From Propionibacterium sp. (GTDB taxonomy: Bacteria > Actinomycetota > Actinomycetes > Propionibacteriales > Propionibacteriaceae), in the NCBI GenBank assembly GCA_012514785.1, contig JAAYZP010000165.1:1-16801 (forward strand): a stretch of 16,801 nt of DNA, in the 5' to 3' direction. The translations under genes were made by a program, and so were the position numbers. Positions 1-7,397 of the stretch are shown one piece after another. Below the pieces are notes generated by a model, which searched no databases, was not told the DNA's origin, and was given only the letters and a program-made list of their open reading frames with translations. The stretch's first letter is position 1. Each line of letters opens with the position of its first letter.

Positions 1-1
1 C

Positions 2-211
2 GAGTGGCGCCGCACCGACCCCGAGGCGCGCAGGCGCGCGGAGGACACCGTCGCGCTGTTCGCGGGCCAGGTGGAGAAGCTGAACGCCGACCTCGCCGAC
101 GCCGAGGCCAAGGGCGACGCCCGCAAGATCAAGGATCTGCAGAAGTCGCTGGAGACCTACGCCAGCTTCCTCGCGCAGGCCCGCGAGACCCTGGAGGAGT
201 TCCGGGCCTGA
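2..211 (+). CDS. DUF349 domain protein, C-terminal end (partial)
   Basis: Only the last 69 codons of a plus-strand gene are present; the start lies left of the window and the stop is TGA at 209-211. The visible peptide is highly charged and helical: it opens with EWRRTDPEARRRAEDTV and continues with heptad-like Leu/Ala spacing to its end EEFRA, consistent with a coiled coil. The motif resembles the C-terminal repeats of DUF349 proteins, which are often found beside rel in actinobacteria. No catalytic residues are visible and the function of the family is poorly defined. It is the only gene on this strand and converges on rel. The family assignment is from recalled sequence similarity and gene neighbourhood; that it is coding is clear from codon pattern and frame. 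Confidence 0.7.
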   Translation, partial: EWRRTDPEARRRAEDTVALFAGQVEKLNADLADAEAKGDARKIKDLQKSLETYASFLAQARETLEEFRA

Positions 212-218
212 GGCCCGG

Positions 219-299
219 GCCGAACGCGCCACTAGCCGTGAGGATTTGCACCACGCGTAGTGCAAATCCTCACGGCTAGTGGCAAATCCTGGGTTCGGC
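219..299. terminator. Long hairpin between convergent genes; probable bidirectional terminator or palindromic repeat
   Basis: Bases 228-251 and 260-283 are perfect 24-base inverted repeats with an 8-base loop, CACGCGTA, that itself contains palindromic ACGCGT. An outer pair, GCCGAAC (219-225) and GTTCGGC (293-299), extends the structure across a small asymmetric bulge. The motif GCAAATCCT occurs twice in direct orientation on the right side (262-270, 282-290). It lies 7 bases after the DUF349 stop and 11 bases from the rel stop, so transcripts from both strands would form it. There is no T-tract, which is common for actinobacterial terminators. The inner arms are more AT-rich than the neighbouring genes, so a dispersed palindromic element is an alternative. 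Confidence 0.75.
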
Positions 300-310
300 G
301 AACTGCCGGG

Positions 311-2560
311 TCAGCCCTGGGCCCGGTAGACGTCGAAGACGCCGGGGATCTTGCGCACCTGGTTGATCACGTGCTGCAGATGCATCGGGTCCGCGGCCTC
401 GAACGAGATCTTTCCCGTGAACTCCTTGTCCCGGCTCGTGGTGATCGTCGCGGAGATGATGTCGATGTGCAGTTGCGAGAGCACCGTCGAGATCTCCGAC
501 AGCAGGCCGGAGCGGTCCATCCCCCGCATCTGCAGCGTCACGACGAACGTGGAGCCCTGGTCGGCGTTCCAGCTGACGTCGATGATCCGCTCGGGCTGCT
601 CCAACAGCGACGGCACGTTGCTGCAACCGCGCAGGTGCACGCTGACACCGTCGCCCTTCGTGACGAACCCGATGATCTCGTCGCCCGGCAGTGGGGTGCA
701 GCACTTCGCGAACTTCGCCACGACGGCGTCGTCCCCGCTGACCAGCACCTGCGCCGTCGCCGAAGCCTTGGCGGCCTGCTTGTTGACGACGATGCCCTCG
801 GTGACCGTGTCGATCATCTCGTCCTCGCCGCCGTGCAGCGCGACGAGCTTGGTGACGACGTGCTGCGCTCCGAGATGGCCCTCGCCGATCGCGGAGTAGA
901 GCGTGGCGACGTCCTTGTGCCCCAGCTCGTGCGCGACCGCGGTCAGGTTCTCCAGGTTCAGCAGCCGCTGCAGCGGTACGCCGTGGCGGCGCAGCTCCTT
1001 GGCGAGCACGTCCTTCCCCTGCTCGATGGCCTCGTCGCGGCGCTCGCGGGAGAAGTGCTGGCGGATCTTCTGCCGGGCGCGGGAGGTGACGACGAAGTTC
1101 AGCCAGTCGCGGCTCGGGCTCGCCTCGTCGGTCTTCGACGTGAGGATCTCCACCTTGTCGCCCTGCTGCAGCGGCGTGCTGAGCGAGACGAGGCGGCCGT
1201 TGACCCGGGCCCCGATACATCGGTACCCCACCTCGGTGTGGACCGAGAACGCGAAGTCCACGGGCGTGGCCCCCACGGGCAGCGACGTCACCTCCCCCTT
1301 GGGGGTGAACACGAAGATCTCGTCGGCGTTGATCTCGAACAGCACGGAGTCGAGGAACTCGGACGGGTCGTCGGTCTCCTTGCTCATCACGCTGAGCTGG
1401 TGCATGGCGCGCAGCCCGGCTTCCTCCGGGGTGATGCCCTCGCGCAGGTTGCGCTTGTACTTCCAGTGCGCCGCGACGCCGTACTCGGCCCTGCGGTGCA
1501 TCTCCTGCGTGCGGATCTGCAACTCCACAGGCTCGTTGTTCGCGCCGAGCACCGTCGTGTGCAGCGACTGGTACATGTTGAACTTGGAGTTGGCGATGTA
1601 GTCCTTGAAGCGCCCGGGGATCGGCTTCCAGGCGGCGTGCGCGACGCCGAGCACGGCGTAACAGTCGCGGTCGTCCTCGACGAGCACCCGCAGCCCGATC
1701 AGGTCGTAGATGTCGCGGAAGTCGCGCCCCCGGACCATCATCTTCTGGTAGATCGAGTAGTAGTGTTTCGGCCGGCCGTACACGGTCGCGGCGATCTTGG
1801 CGTCGGCGAGCAGCTTCTGGAACTGCGCGATCAGCTCGCGCAGCGTGGCCTCGCGCTCGGGTGCAGCGGCCTGCACCATGTCCACGATCTCCTGGTAGAA
1901 GTTGGGCTCGATCACCTGGAAGCTCAGGTCCTCCAGCTCCCACTTGATCGTGTTCATGCCGAGCCGGTGCGCCAGCGGCGCGAAGATGTTGAGCGTCTCG
2001 GTGGCGATCCGGATCTGCTTGTCGGGGCGCAGCGAGCCGAGCGTGCGCATGTTGTGCAGGCGGTCGGCCAGCTTGATCACGAGCACCCGAACCTCTTCCG
2101 AGGTGGCCATGATCATCTTGCGGATGGTCTCGGCCTTCGCCGTCTCCCCGTAGGTCAGCTTGTCCAGCTTCGTGACGCCGTCGACCATGCGGGCCACTTC
2201 GTCCGAGAACTCCGTGCGGACCTGCTCCAGGGTGTAGTCGGTGTCCTCCACCGTGTCGTGCAGCAGCGCCGCGACGATGACGGGCTCCGTCATGCCCAGC
2301 TCGGCCAGGATCGTCGCCACCGACAATGGGTGGGTCACATAGGGTTCGCCGGACTGCCTCGTCTGGTCCGCGTGATAGAGCTCCGCCGTGCGGTAGGCGC
2401 GCTCGATGACCTCCAGGTCGGCCTTCGGGTGGTTGGCCTTGACGATCGAGAACAGCGGATCGAGGATCGCGGAGCGGGGGCGTACGGCACCGAGGCGCGC
2501 CAGCCGCTGGCGCATGCGCTGCCACGGCTGCTGCTGCTCAACCACCTCGCGTGTGTCCAT
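311..2560 (-). CDS. rel: Bifunctional (p)ppGpp synthetase/hydrolase Rel
   Basis: This is a 749-residue long RelA/SpoT-family enzyme that makes (p)ppGpp from ATP and GDP/GTP on stalled ribosomes and also hydrolyses it. Visible in order are the HD hydrolase domain with HDTVEDT near residues 101-107 and RLHNMRTL near 167-174, the synthetase domain with YGRPKHYYSIYQKM near 261-274 and RFKDYIANSKFNMYQSLHTTV from 317, a TGS domain (about 415-475), a Cys-containing region (KCCTPLPGD, HLRGCSN) and a C-terminal ACT domain. RFKD is the RXKD form typical of bifunctional Rel rather than the EXDD form of RelA. Start ATG 2560 follows GGAGGGG at 2564-2570; an upstream in-frame TTG (2584) has no good ribosome site. 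It is the last gene of the minus-strand block, 59 bases after the potassium channel gene. Length and domain set are complete. Confidence 0.97.
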   Translation of the reverse strand: MDTREVVEQQQPWQRMRQRLARLGAVRPRSAILDPLFSIVKANHPKADLEVIERAYRTAELYHADQTRQSGEPYVTHPLSVATILAELGMTEPVIVAALLHDTVEDTDYTLEQVRTEFSDEVARMVDGVTKLDKLTYGETAKAETIRKMIMATSEEVRVLVIKLADRLHNMRTLGSLRPDKQIRIATETLNIFAPLAHRLGMNTIKWELEDLSFQVIEPNFYQEIVDMVQAAAPEREATLRELIAQFQKLLADAKIAATVYGRPKHYYSIYQKMMVRGRDFRDIYDLIGLRVLVEDDRDCYAVLGVAHAAWKPIPGRFKDYIANSKFNMYQSLHTTVLGANNEPVELQIRTQEMHRRAEYGVAAHWKYKRNLREGITPEEAGLRAMHQLSVMSKETDDPSEFLDSVLFEINADEIFVFTPKGEVTSLPVGATPVDFAFSVHTEVGYRCIGARVNGRLVSLSTPLQQGDKVEILTSKTDEASPSRDWLNFVVTSRARQKIRQHFSRERRDEAIEQGKDVLAKELRRHGVPLQRLLNLENLTAVAHELGHKDVATLYSAIGEGHLGAQHVVTKLVALHGGEDEMIDTVTEGIVVNKQAAKASATAQVLVSGDDAVVAKFAKCCTPLPGDEIIGFVTKGDGVSVHLRGCSNVPSLLEQPERIIDVSWNADQGSTFVVTLQMRGMDRSGLLSEISTVLSQLHIDIISATITTSRDKEFTGKISFEAADPMHLQHVINQVRKIPGVFDVYRAQG

Positions 2561-2590
2561 CGACCCCTCCAGCGCTCGATCCAAACCGTC

Positions 2591-2596
2591 ATTCTA
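2591..2596 (-). promoter_or_regulatory. Candidate -10 element of a rel-proximal promoter
   Basis: On the minus strand the 59-base gap before rel contains TAGAAT, which fits the actinobacterial -10 pattern TANNNT. It would place a transcript start near 2584 and leave about 24 bases of leader before the chosen ATG. No convincing -35 is seen at 16-18 bases; a TTGACG overlapping the upstream stop codon is 21 bases away, which is too far for the usual spacing. This is a weak call. Confidence 0.3.
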
Positions 2597-2619
2597 CGCG
2601 CACGGCCGAAGCCGCCGCG

Positions 2620-3684
2620 TCAATCCTCGCGCGGTGCCGTCACCTCGGGATCGGCCGGCGCGGCGCGCCGCACCACGATCAGCTGGTCCCCGGTCTCGAT
2701 GCGGGCCACCGTCGAGTCGTAGAAGCGCCGCAGGGTGCCGCCCCGAACAACCCCGATCACCCGCTCCCCCACGACGGCCGACGGCGGCTGCCCCACCTCG
2801 CTCGGCTCCGCCTGACGCTGGTGCACCTCGAGCCCCTCGCCCCCGGTGAGCAGGTCCTGGATGGTGGCGCCGAGGTCCGGCCCGATCGCGGAGAGCCCCA
2901 GGAGCCGACCGACCGTCTCCGAGCTCGTCACGACGCTGGTGGCGCCCGACTGCCGCACGAGCGGCACGTTCTGGTGCTCCCGGACGGAGACGACGACGTT
3001 GGCCGTCGGATTGATCTGCCGGATGGTGAGCGTCGCCAGGATGGCCGCGTCGTCGCGGTCCAGCGAGACCACGATCTCCTTGGCCTTGGCGACCTCGGCG
3101 CGCTGCAGCAGATCCCGCCTGGTGGCGTCGCCGAGGATGGCGGCCACCCCGTCGGCATTGGCGTCGGCGATCGCCGCCTCCTTGGAATCGATCACGACGA
3201 TGCCGCCGGCGGGCTCGCCCTGCCGCCGCAGGGTGTTGACGGCGGAGCGGCCCTTCGTGCCATAGCCGATCACGACGATGTGGTTGCGCATCTTCTTCCT
3301 CCAACGCGAATCGCGGATGGCGCGGCTGCCCTCTTTCGTGAGCACTTCGATGGTGGTGCCGACCAGCAGCACGAGGAACGCCACCCGCAGCGGGGTGATC
3401 AGGATGGCGTTGAGGAGGCGCGCGTGCGGCGCCACGGGCGTGATGTCGCCGTACCCCGTGGTGGTGATCGTCACGGTCGAGTAGTACAGCGCGTCGATGA
3501 AGCTGATCCCGTCGCCGGCGACGTTGTCGACGTAGGCGTCACCGTCGAGGTAGACGATCAGGGTGCTCGCGAGCAGGAGGCCGGCAGCGATCATCCCGCG
3601 CCGGGCCAGCTCGCGGACCGGGGTCCGGCGCAGTCGGGGCAGGCTGACGAGCGCGGTCGCGTTGCCCCTCAACCGCGGCGACAT
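2620..3684 (-). CDS. Two-TM potassium channel with C-terminal RCK (TrkA-N/TrkA-C) domains
   Basis: This 354-residue membrane protein has the MthK/Kch layout: a short basic N-terminus, TM1 about residues 30-46, a pore helix and selectivity filter TTTGYGD at 74-80, and TM2 about 90-114. An RCK domain follows, beginning NHIVVIGYGTKG near 134-145 with a GxGxxG nucleotide-binding turn and VVIDS at the end of the second strand, and then an RCK-C-like tail. Selective K+ passage gated by a cytoplasmic ligand is the family role; the ligand is unknown. ATG 3684 lies one base after the apt stop, and the Shine-Dalgarno match is poor, so translation is probably coupled to apt. A second start inside the gene at Met132 (3291) has a much better ribosome site. 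Association with apt and rel may be only positional, although nucleotide ligands such as (p)ppGpp or cyclic di-nucleotides are conceivable; that is speculation. Confidence 0.9.
   Translation of the reverse strand: MSPRLRGNATALVSLPRLRRTPVRELARRGMIAAGLLLASTLIVYLDGDAYVDNVAGDGISFIDALYYSTVTITTTGYGDITPVAPHARLLNAILITPLRVAFLVLLVGTTIEVLTKEGSRAIRDSRWRKKMRNHIVVIGYGTKGRSAVNTLRRQGEPAGGIVVIDSKEAAIADANADGVAAILGDATRRDLLQRAEVAKAKEIVVSLDRDDAAILATLTIRQINPTANVVVSVREHQNVPLVRQSGATSVVTSSETVGRLLGLSAIGPDLGATIQDLLTGGEGLEVHQRQAEPSEVGQPPSAVVGERVIGVVRGGTLRRFYDSTVARIETGDQLIVVRRAAPADPEVTAPRED
3289..3302 (-). promoter_or_regulatory. Internal ribosome binding site and ATG at the RCK domain boundary
   Basis: Minus-strand sequence GGAGGAAGAAGATG places a near-ideal Shine-Dalgarno six bases before an in-frame ATG (Met132 of the channel). 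The codons read Trp-AGG-AAG-AAG-Met; AGG is uncommon in DNA this GC-rich, so the purine run is not simply what codon bias would give. Initiation here would yield a 223-residue soluble RCK protein (3291-2620). MthK is known to be made with a separate RCK chain from an internal start, which is the precedent. Confidence 0.5.
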
Positions 3685-3685
3685 G

Positions 3686-4207
3686 TTAGGCCCTGACGAG
3701 CGAGGTGACGCGGTGGATGCCGCGCCCCTCGAGGTGTGCGCGGCCGCCTAGGAAGCCCAGCTCCAGCACCACGGCCACGTGGACGAGTTCGGCACCCATC
3801 TGGGATAGCAGTCCAGCGGTGGCTCCGACCGTGCCTCCGGTGGCGAGCACGTCGTCGATCACCATCACGCGGGCGCCCTCGTTGATGGCGTTGCGGTGCA
3901 CCGTGAGCGTCTCGGAGCCGTACTCCAGGTCGAAGGACTGCGAGTACACGTCACCGGGCAGCTTGCCCGGCTTCCGCACGGGTACGAACCCGGCGCCGAG
4001 CTGCAGCGCCACGGGCGCGGCGAAGATGAAGCCCCGGGCCTCCATGCCGACGACCATGTCGATGCCCTCCGGCGCCGCCTCGACGAGGCGCTCGACGGCG
4101 ATCCCGAAGTGCTTCGGGGATGCCAGTAGCGGCGTGATGTCCTTGAACACGACGCCGGGCTTCGGGAAGTCCTGCACGTCGTGGATCAGGCCGGCCAACT
4201 CGTTCAT
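3686..4207 (-). CDS. apt: Adenine phosphoribosyltransferase
   Basis: This 173-residue protein has the usual length for the family. It salvages adenine with PRPP to AMP in the cytoplasm. The N-terminus DVQDFPKPGVVFKDITPLL is the family hallmark, GMEARGFIFAAPVA follows near residues 54-67, and the PRPP-binding loop VMVIDDVLATGGT lies at about 114-126. ATG 4207 overlaps the secF stop in an ATGA tetranucleotide, so translation is coupled to secF. The stop is one base before the potassium channel ATG. The secDF-apt-rel order is a recurrent actinobacterial arrangement. No missing key residues were seen. Confidence 0.97.
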   Translation of the reverse strand: MNELAGLIHDVQDFPKPGVVFKDITPLLASPKHFGIAVERLVEAAPEGIDMVVGMEARGFIFAAPVALQLGAGFVPVRKPGKLPGDVYSQSFDLEYGSETLTVHRNAINEGARVMVIDDVLATGGTVGATAGLLSQMGAELVHVAVVLELGFLGGRAHLEGRGIHRVTSLVRA

Positions 4208-5325
4208 CGTTTGCCCTTCCGTTTCGAACGCGGCGTGTGGGTGCGGCGTTGCTGCCGCGTGAGCTCGGTGGGCGATGCGGCCGGCGTCGGATCCTCGACG
4301 GTGACTGCCGGCTCGGCGCGCACGGCGGCCGCCTTGTACTCGGCACGCGCGCGACGCTTCTCGAGCTCCTCGCGGTGCTCCACCATCTCCGGCGTGCGTT
4401 CCTTCAGCAGCGCGAGCAGCGGCGTCGCGATCACGATGGAGGAGATCGCGCCGGCGATCATGCCCACCAGCAGCGCGAGCCCGAGGTCCTGCAGCGGGTT
4501 GCTCTGCCCGACGATGCCGGCCACCAGCATCGCCAGCACCGGCAGCACGCCGATGATCGTGGTGTTCATCGAGCGCACCAGCACCTGGTTGATGGCCAGG
4601 TTGGCCCGCTCGGAGTACGTCTTGTCGGTCTCCGTCAGGTCCTTCGTGTTCTCCCGCACCTTGTCGAAGACGACGACGGTGTCGTAGAGCGAATAGCCGA
4701 GGATGGTCAGGATCCCGATCAGGGTGGATGGCGTCATCGTGAATCCGATGAGCGCGTACACGCCCAACGTCACGATCATGTCGTGGGCCAGCGCGACGAT
4801 CGCCGCCACCGACATCCGCCAGTCGCGGAAGTAGATGCCGATCAGCAGCATCACGAGCACCACGAACACCACGACCGCGACCGCGGCGTCGCGCGAGATC
4901 TGCGCCCCCCACGAACCACCGATGGTGTTGTACGTGACGTCCTCGATGTCCGTGCCGAGCACGGCCGCGATGTCGCTGCGGGTCTGGGTGATCTCCTGCG
5001 TGCTCAGCGAACGCGTCTGGATCCGGATGGCGGTGTCGCCGATGGAGAACACCTGCGCCTCCAGGTCCTGCACCGCGAAGTCGGACGTGGCGTCACGCAC
5101 CTCCGCGATCGTCCCCTCCTGCACGGCGACCGGTGCCTGGAAGTCCGTGCCGCCGGAGAACTCGATACCCAGGGTGAGCTGCTTGAACATGAGCACGAGC
5201 AGCGAGGCGATCACCAGGCCACCGGTGATCATGAACCACATCTTGCGGTTGCCGATGAAGTCGAAGCTCAGCGTGCCCTTGTACAGGCGGTTGGCGATGT
5301 TCTGCCGAGGTTTGTCTTCAGCCAT
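4204..5325 (-). CDS. secF: Protein translocase subunit SecF
   Basis: This 373-residue inner-membrane subunit works with SecD and YajC to use proton motive force for late steps of Sec-dependent export. TM1 is about residues 28-48, followed by GIEFSGGTDF (53-62), an extracytoplasmic P1-type domain to about 140, and a five-segment membrane cluster. The conserved YSLYDTVVVFDKVREN lies at 211-226, matching the SecF signature with its membrane Asp. The C-terminal tail is long and charged, ending TPRSKRKGKR. Two adjacent ATGs exist (5328 and 5325); the second is favoured because AGGAGG is only one base from the first. With that start it shares one base with the secD stop. It overlaps apt by ATGA at its other end. 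Confidence 0.96.
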   Translation of the reverse strand: MAEDKPRQNIANRLYKGTLSFDFIGNRKMWFMITGGLVIASLLVLMFKQLTLGIEFSGGTDFQAPVAVQEGTIAEVRDATSDFAVQDLEAQVFSIGDTAIRIQTRSLSTQEITQTRSDIAAVLGTDIEDVTYNTIGGSWGAQISRDAAVAVVVFVVLVMLLIGIYFRDWRMSVAAIVALAHDMIVTLGVYALIGFTMTPSTLIGILTILGYSLYDTVVVFDKVRENTKDLTETDKTYSERANLAINQVLVRSMNTTIIGVLPVLAMLVAGIVGQSNPLQDLGLALLVGMIAGAISSIVIATPLLALLKERTPEMVEHREELEKRRARAEYKAAAVRAEPAVTVEDPTPAASPTELTRQQRRTHTPRSKRKGKR

Positions 5326-6875
5326 CATGCCTCCTTCCGACGGTGGCGACGGCCCAGCAGGGACTGCTGCGTAACACCGAGGTGGCGGGCGCTCATGCCC
5401 GAGAGCACGTGCCCGGACCCGAAGAACTTGGTGCGGCCGAGCAGCATCACCATGGGTTTGGTGAACCAGAACACGACCGCGAGGTCGATCAGGGTGGTGA
5501 GGCCCAGCGCGAACGCGAAGCCCTGCACGCCGCCGACCGCGAGCACGTAGAGCACGATGGCGGACAGCAGCGAGACGCAGTCGGCGATCACGATCGTGCC
5601 GCGCGCCTTCTTCCAGCCGCTGAGCACCGACGAGCGGAGGCTCCGGCCGTCGCGGACCTCGTCGCGGATGCGTTCGAAGAAGATCACGAACGAGTCCGCG
5701 GTGACCGCGATGCCGACGATGGCGCCGGCGATCGCCGGCAGGCTCAGGGTGAAGCCGACCGCGGTGCCGAGCAGCACCATGGCGGCATACGTCATCGACA
5801 GCGCGATGACCAGCGAGCCTAGGACGACGAGCCCGAGGGCCCGGTAGTAGAAGATCGCGTAGAGGGCGACGACGCCAAGGCCGATGAGGCCGGCGATGAG
5901 GCCGACGCGCAGCTGTTCGCCGCCCAGCGTCGGGGAGACGCTCTCCACCTGCGAGGGCTCGAAGTCGAGCGGCAGGGAGCCGAACCGCAGCACGTTGGCG
6001 AGCTGCTGGGCCTCCTCGGGAGAGAACTGCCCCGTGATCTGAGCCTGGCCGTTGGTGATCGCCGCCTGCACGGTGGCGGCGGAGCGCACCGTGCCGTCGA
6101 GCACGATCGCGAACATGTTGGTGGGCTGGGGGTTCGACACCAGGCGGGAGGTCAGTGCGGCGAAGCGCTGCCCACCGGTGCTGTCGAACGTGAGCGACAC
6201 GGCCCACGACAGCTCACCCTGCGGGATGCCGGCGGTGGCGTCGGTGACCGATTGGCCCTGGACGCCCACCGGGCCCAGCAGGTATTTGTAGGCGTCCTCC
6301 TCGTCGCAGACCACCTGCGCCTGGTCCATCGCCTCGCTCGGGGTGTCCGAGCACTGGAACTCCTCGAACGCCTCGTAGTCCTGCTGCGTGGGCTGGTACG
6401 CGAGCACTTCCTGGACGTCCAGCACCACACCCTGGCCGCCGACGGGCCGTGGCAGGGGGTCGACCTCCGCCTGCTCCTCGCCGCCCGTGGTCCCGAGCCC
6501 GACGTCGAGCACCGGCCTGAATTCGAGCTGCGCGGTGGCGCCGACGAGGTCGACGAGGTCGTCGCGGCCGATGTTCGGGGCCGAGACGATGATGTTGCGG
6601 TCCCCCATCGTGGTGACGGAGGCCTCACCCACACCGAGCCCATCGACGCGCTGCTGGATGATGCCGACGGCGAGTTCGAGGGATTCCGGGTCGACGGTGG
6701 GGTTCGTCGCCGTCAGGGTGATGGTCATACCGCCCTGCAGGTCGAGGCCGAGCCGGGGCGCCCAGGTGTTCGTGCCGGCCATGATGGAGAACATCACGGC
6801 GATCAGGAGCACGAGACCCAGCAGCGTCACGGCTGGCCGCGAACGTTTCGCGGCGGGTGCGGGTGTGGTGGACAC
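5325..6875 (-). CDS. secD: Protein translocase subunit SecD
   Basis: This 516-residue SecD is separate from SecF, as is usual in actinobacteria. TM1 is about residues 16-33, then the signature RLGLDLQGG (41-49). A large P1 extracytoplasmic domain follows, with an acidic, low-complexity insertion around 125-200 that includes two cysteines, FQCSD and VVCDEE, a possible disulfide pair outside the membrane. The C-terminal membrane cluster contains VTADSFVIFFERIRDEVRDG, corresponding to the SecD/SecF Asp-containing helix. The start is GTG at 6875 with only a weak GGAG about 11 bases upstream. It lies 17 bases after yajC and shares a base with secF. The product is a membrane partner of SecYEG. Confidence 0.95.
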   Translation of the reverse strand: MSTTPAPAAKRSRPAVTLLGLVLLIAVMFSIMAGTNTWAPRLGLDLQGGMTITLTATNPTVDPESLELAVGIIQQRVDGLGVGEASVTTMGDRNIIVSAPNIGRDDLVDLVGATAQLEFRPVLDVGLGTTGGEEQAEVDPLPRPVGGQGVVLDVQEVLAYQPTQQDYEAFEEFQCSDTPSEAMDQAQVVCDEEDAYKYLLGPVGVQGQSVTDATAGIPQGELSWAVSLTFDSTGGQRFAALTSRLVSNPQPTNMFAIVLDGTVRSAATVQAAITNGQAQITGQFSPEEAQQLANVLRFGSLPLDFEPSQVESVSPTLGGEQLRVGLIAGLIGLGVVALYAIFYYRALGLVVLGSLVIALSMTYAAMVLLGTAVGFTLSLPAIAGAIVGIAVTADSFVIFFERIRDEVRDGRSLRSSVLSGWKKARGTIVIADCVSLLSAIVLYVLAVGGVQGFAFALGLTTLIDLAVVFWFTKPMVMLLGRTKFFGSGHVLSGMSARHLGVTQQSLLGRRHRRKEA

Positions 6876-6892
6876 GGAGGAAGTGGCTCCGC

Positions 6893-7306
6893 TCAGCGAT
6901 TCTGGTTGTCGGCGTCCGCGTCACCCTCCGGCGTGTCCGGGCTGGGCTCCTCGAACATCGCGCGCAGTTCCTCGTCCGTGGCGATGTGCTCGTCGGCCAC
7001 GTCGGCCACGTCGTCGCTCACGACGGCGGAGTCGTCGAATTCGAACTCCTCCTCGTCCTCGGTGGCGACGCGCGAGACGTGGCCCTTGCCGATGGTCACT
7101 TCGACGCCCGGTGCGAGCTCGACGATGAACTGGCGCTCACCGGCGTGGAGGATCGTGGCGTACATGCCCGAGGTGAGCAGGACACGGGAGCCCGGCGCGA
7201 GGCTGGCGATCAACTCCTGGTGCTGCTTCATCCGCTTCTGTTGCGGACGAATCATGAGGAAGTACATGATCGCGCCGAAAATGACGATCATTACGATGAG
7301 ATCCAT
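6893..7306 (-). CDS. yajC: Preprotein translocase subunit YajC
   Basis: This small single-span membrane protein of 137 residues is the accessory partner of SecDF. The N-terminal helix (about 2-18) runs straight into YFLMIRPQQKRMKQHQELI, the family signature, followed by a compact domain with VLLTSGMYATI and VEVTIGKGHVSRV. The last 45 residues are strongly acidic (EDEEEFEFDD and later Glu/Asp runs), a disordered tail typical of actinobacterial YajC. ATG 7306 is preferred because AGGAAAG lies about nine bases upstream; an in-frame GTG at 7357 would add 17 residues but has no ribosome site. It is the first gene of the yajC-secD-secF-apt-channel-rel series, 91 bases after ruvB. Confidence 0.93.
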   Translation of the reverse strand: MDLIVMIVIFGAIMYFLMIRPQQKRMKQHQELIASLAPGSRVLLTSGMYATILHAGERQFIVELAPGVEVTIGKGHVSRVATEDEEEFEFDDSAVVSDDVADVADEHIATDEELRAMFEEPSPDTPEGDADADNQNR

Positions 7307-7358
7307 GGGAACAAACTTTCCTGTGGCCGATATTTGCGATCTTGGGGCTTGAGCCACC

Positions 7359-7375
7359 GTTCAGGATAGCTGAAC
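7359..7375. repeat. Small inverted repeat in the ruvB-yajC gap
   Basis: GTTCAG and CTGAAC are perfect six-base arms around five bases. The site lies 22 bases beyond the ruvB stop and 52 bases before the chosen yajC ATG. It could be a weak terminator stem for ruvB or an operator for yajC; there is no T-run. On the minus strand it contains TATCCT, which fits the loose -10 pattern, but no good -35 was found. The rest of the 91-base gap shows nothing clear. Confidence 0.3.
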
Positions 7376-7397
7376 CATCCGGGTTAGCCACCACCGG

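Noticed and set aside
262..290. Repeated GCAAATCCT as a CRISPR-like or tandem array
   Set aside because: Only two short copies exist and one belongs to the hairpin arm; there is no regular spacer pattern.
2615..2625. TTGACG as a -35 box for rel
   Set aside because: It overlaps the channel gene stop and is 21 bases from TAGAAT, outside the normal spacing.
260..2722. Very long plus-strand open frame opposite rel (820 codons)
   Set aside because: It mirrors rel, has Arg/Gln/Val/Asp-rich, motif-free composition, and is a usual by-product of third-position GC bias in GC-rich genes.
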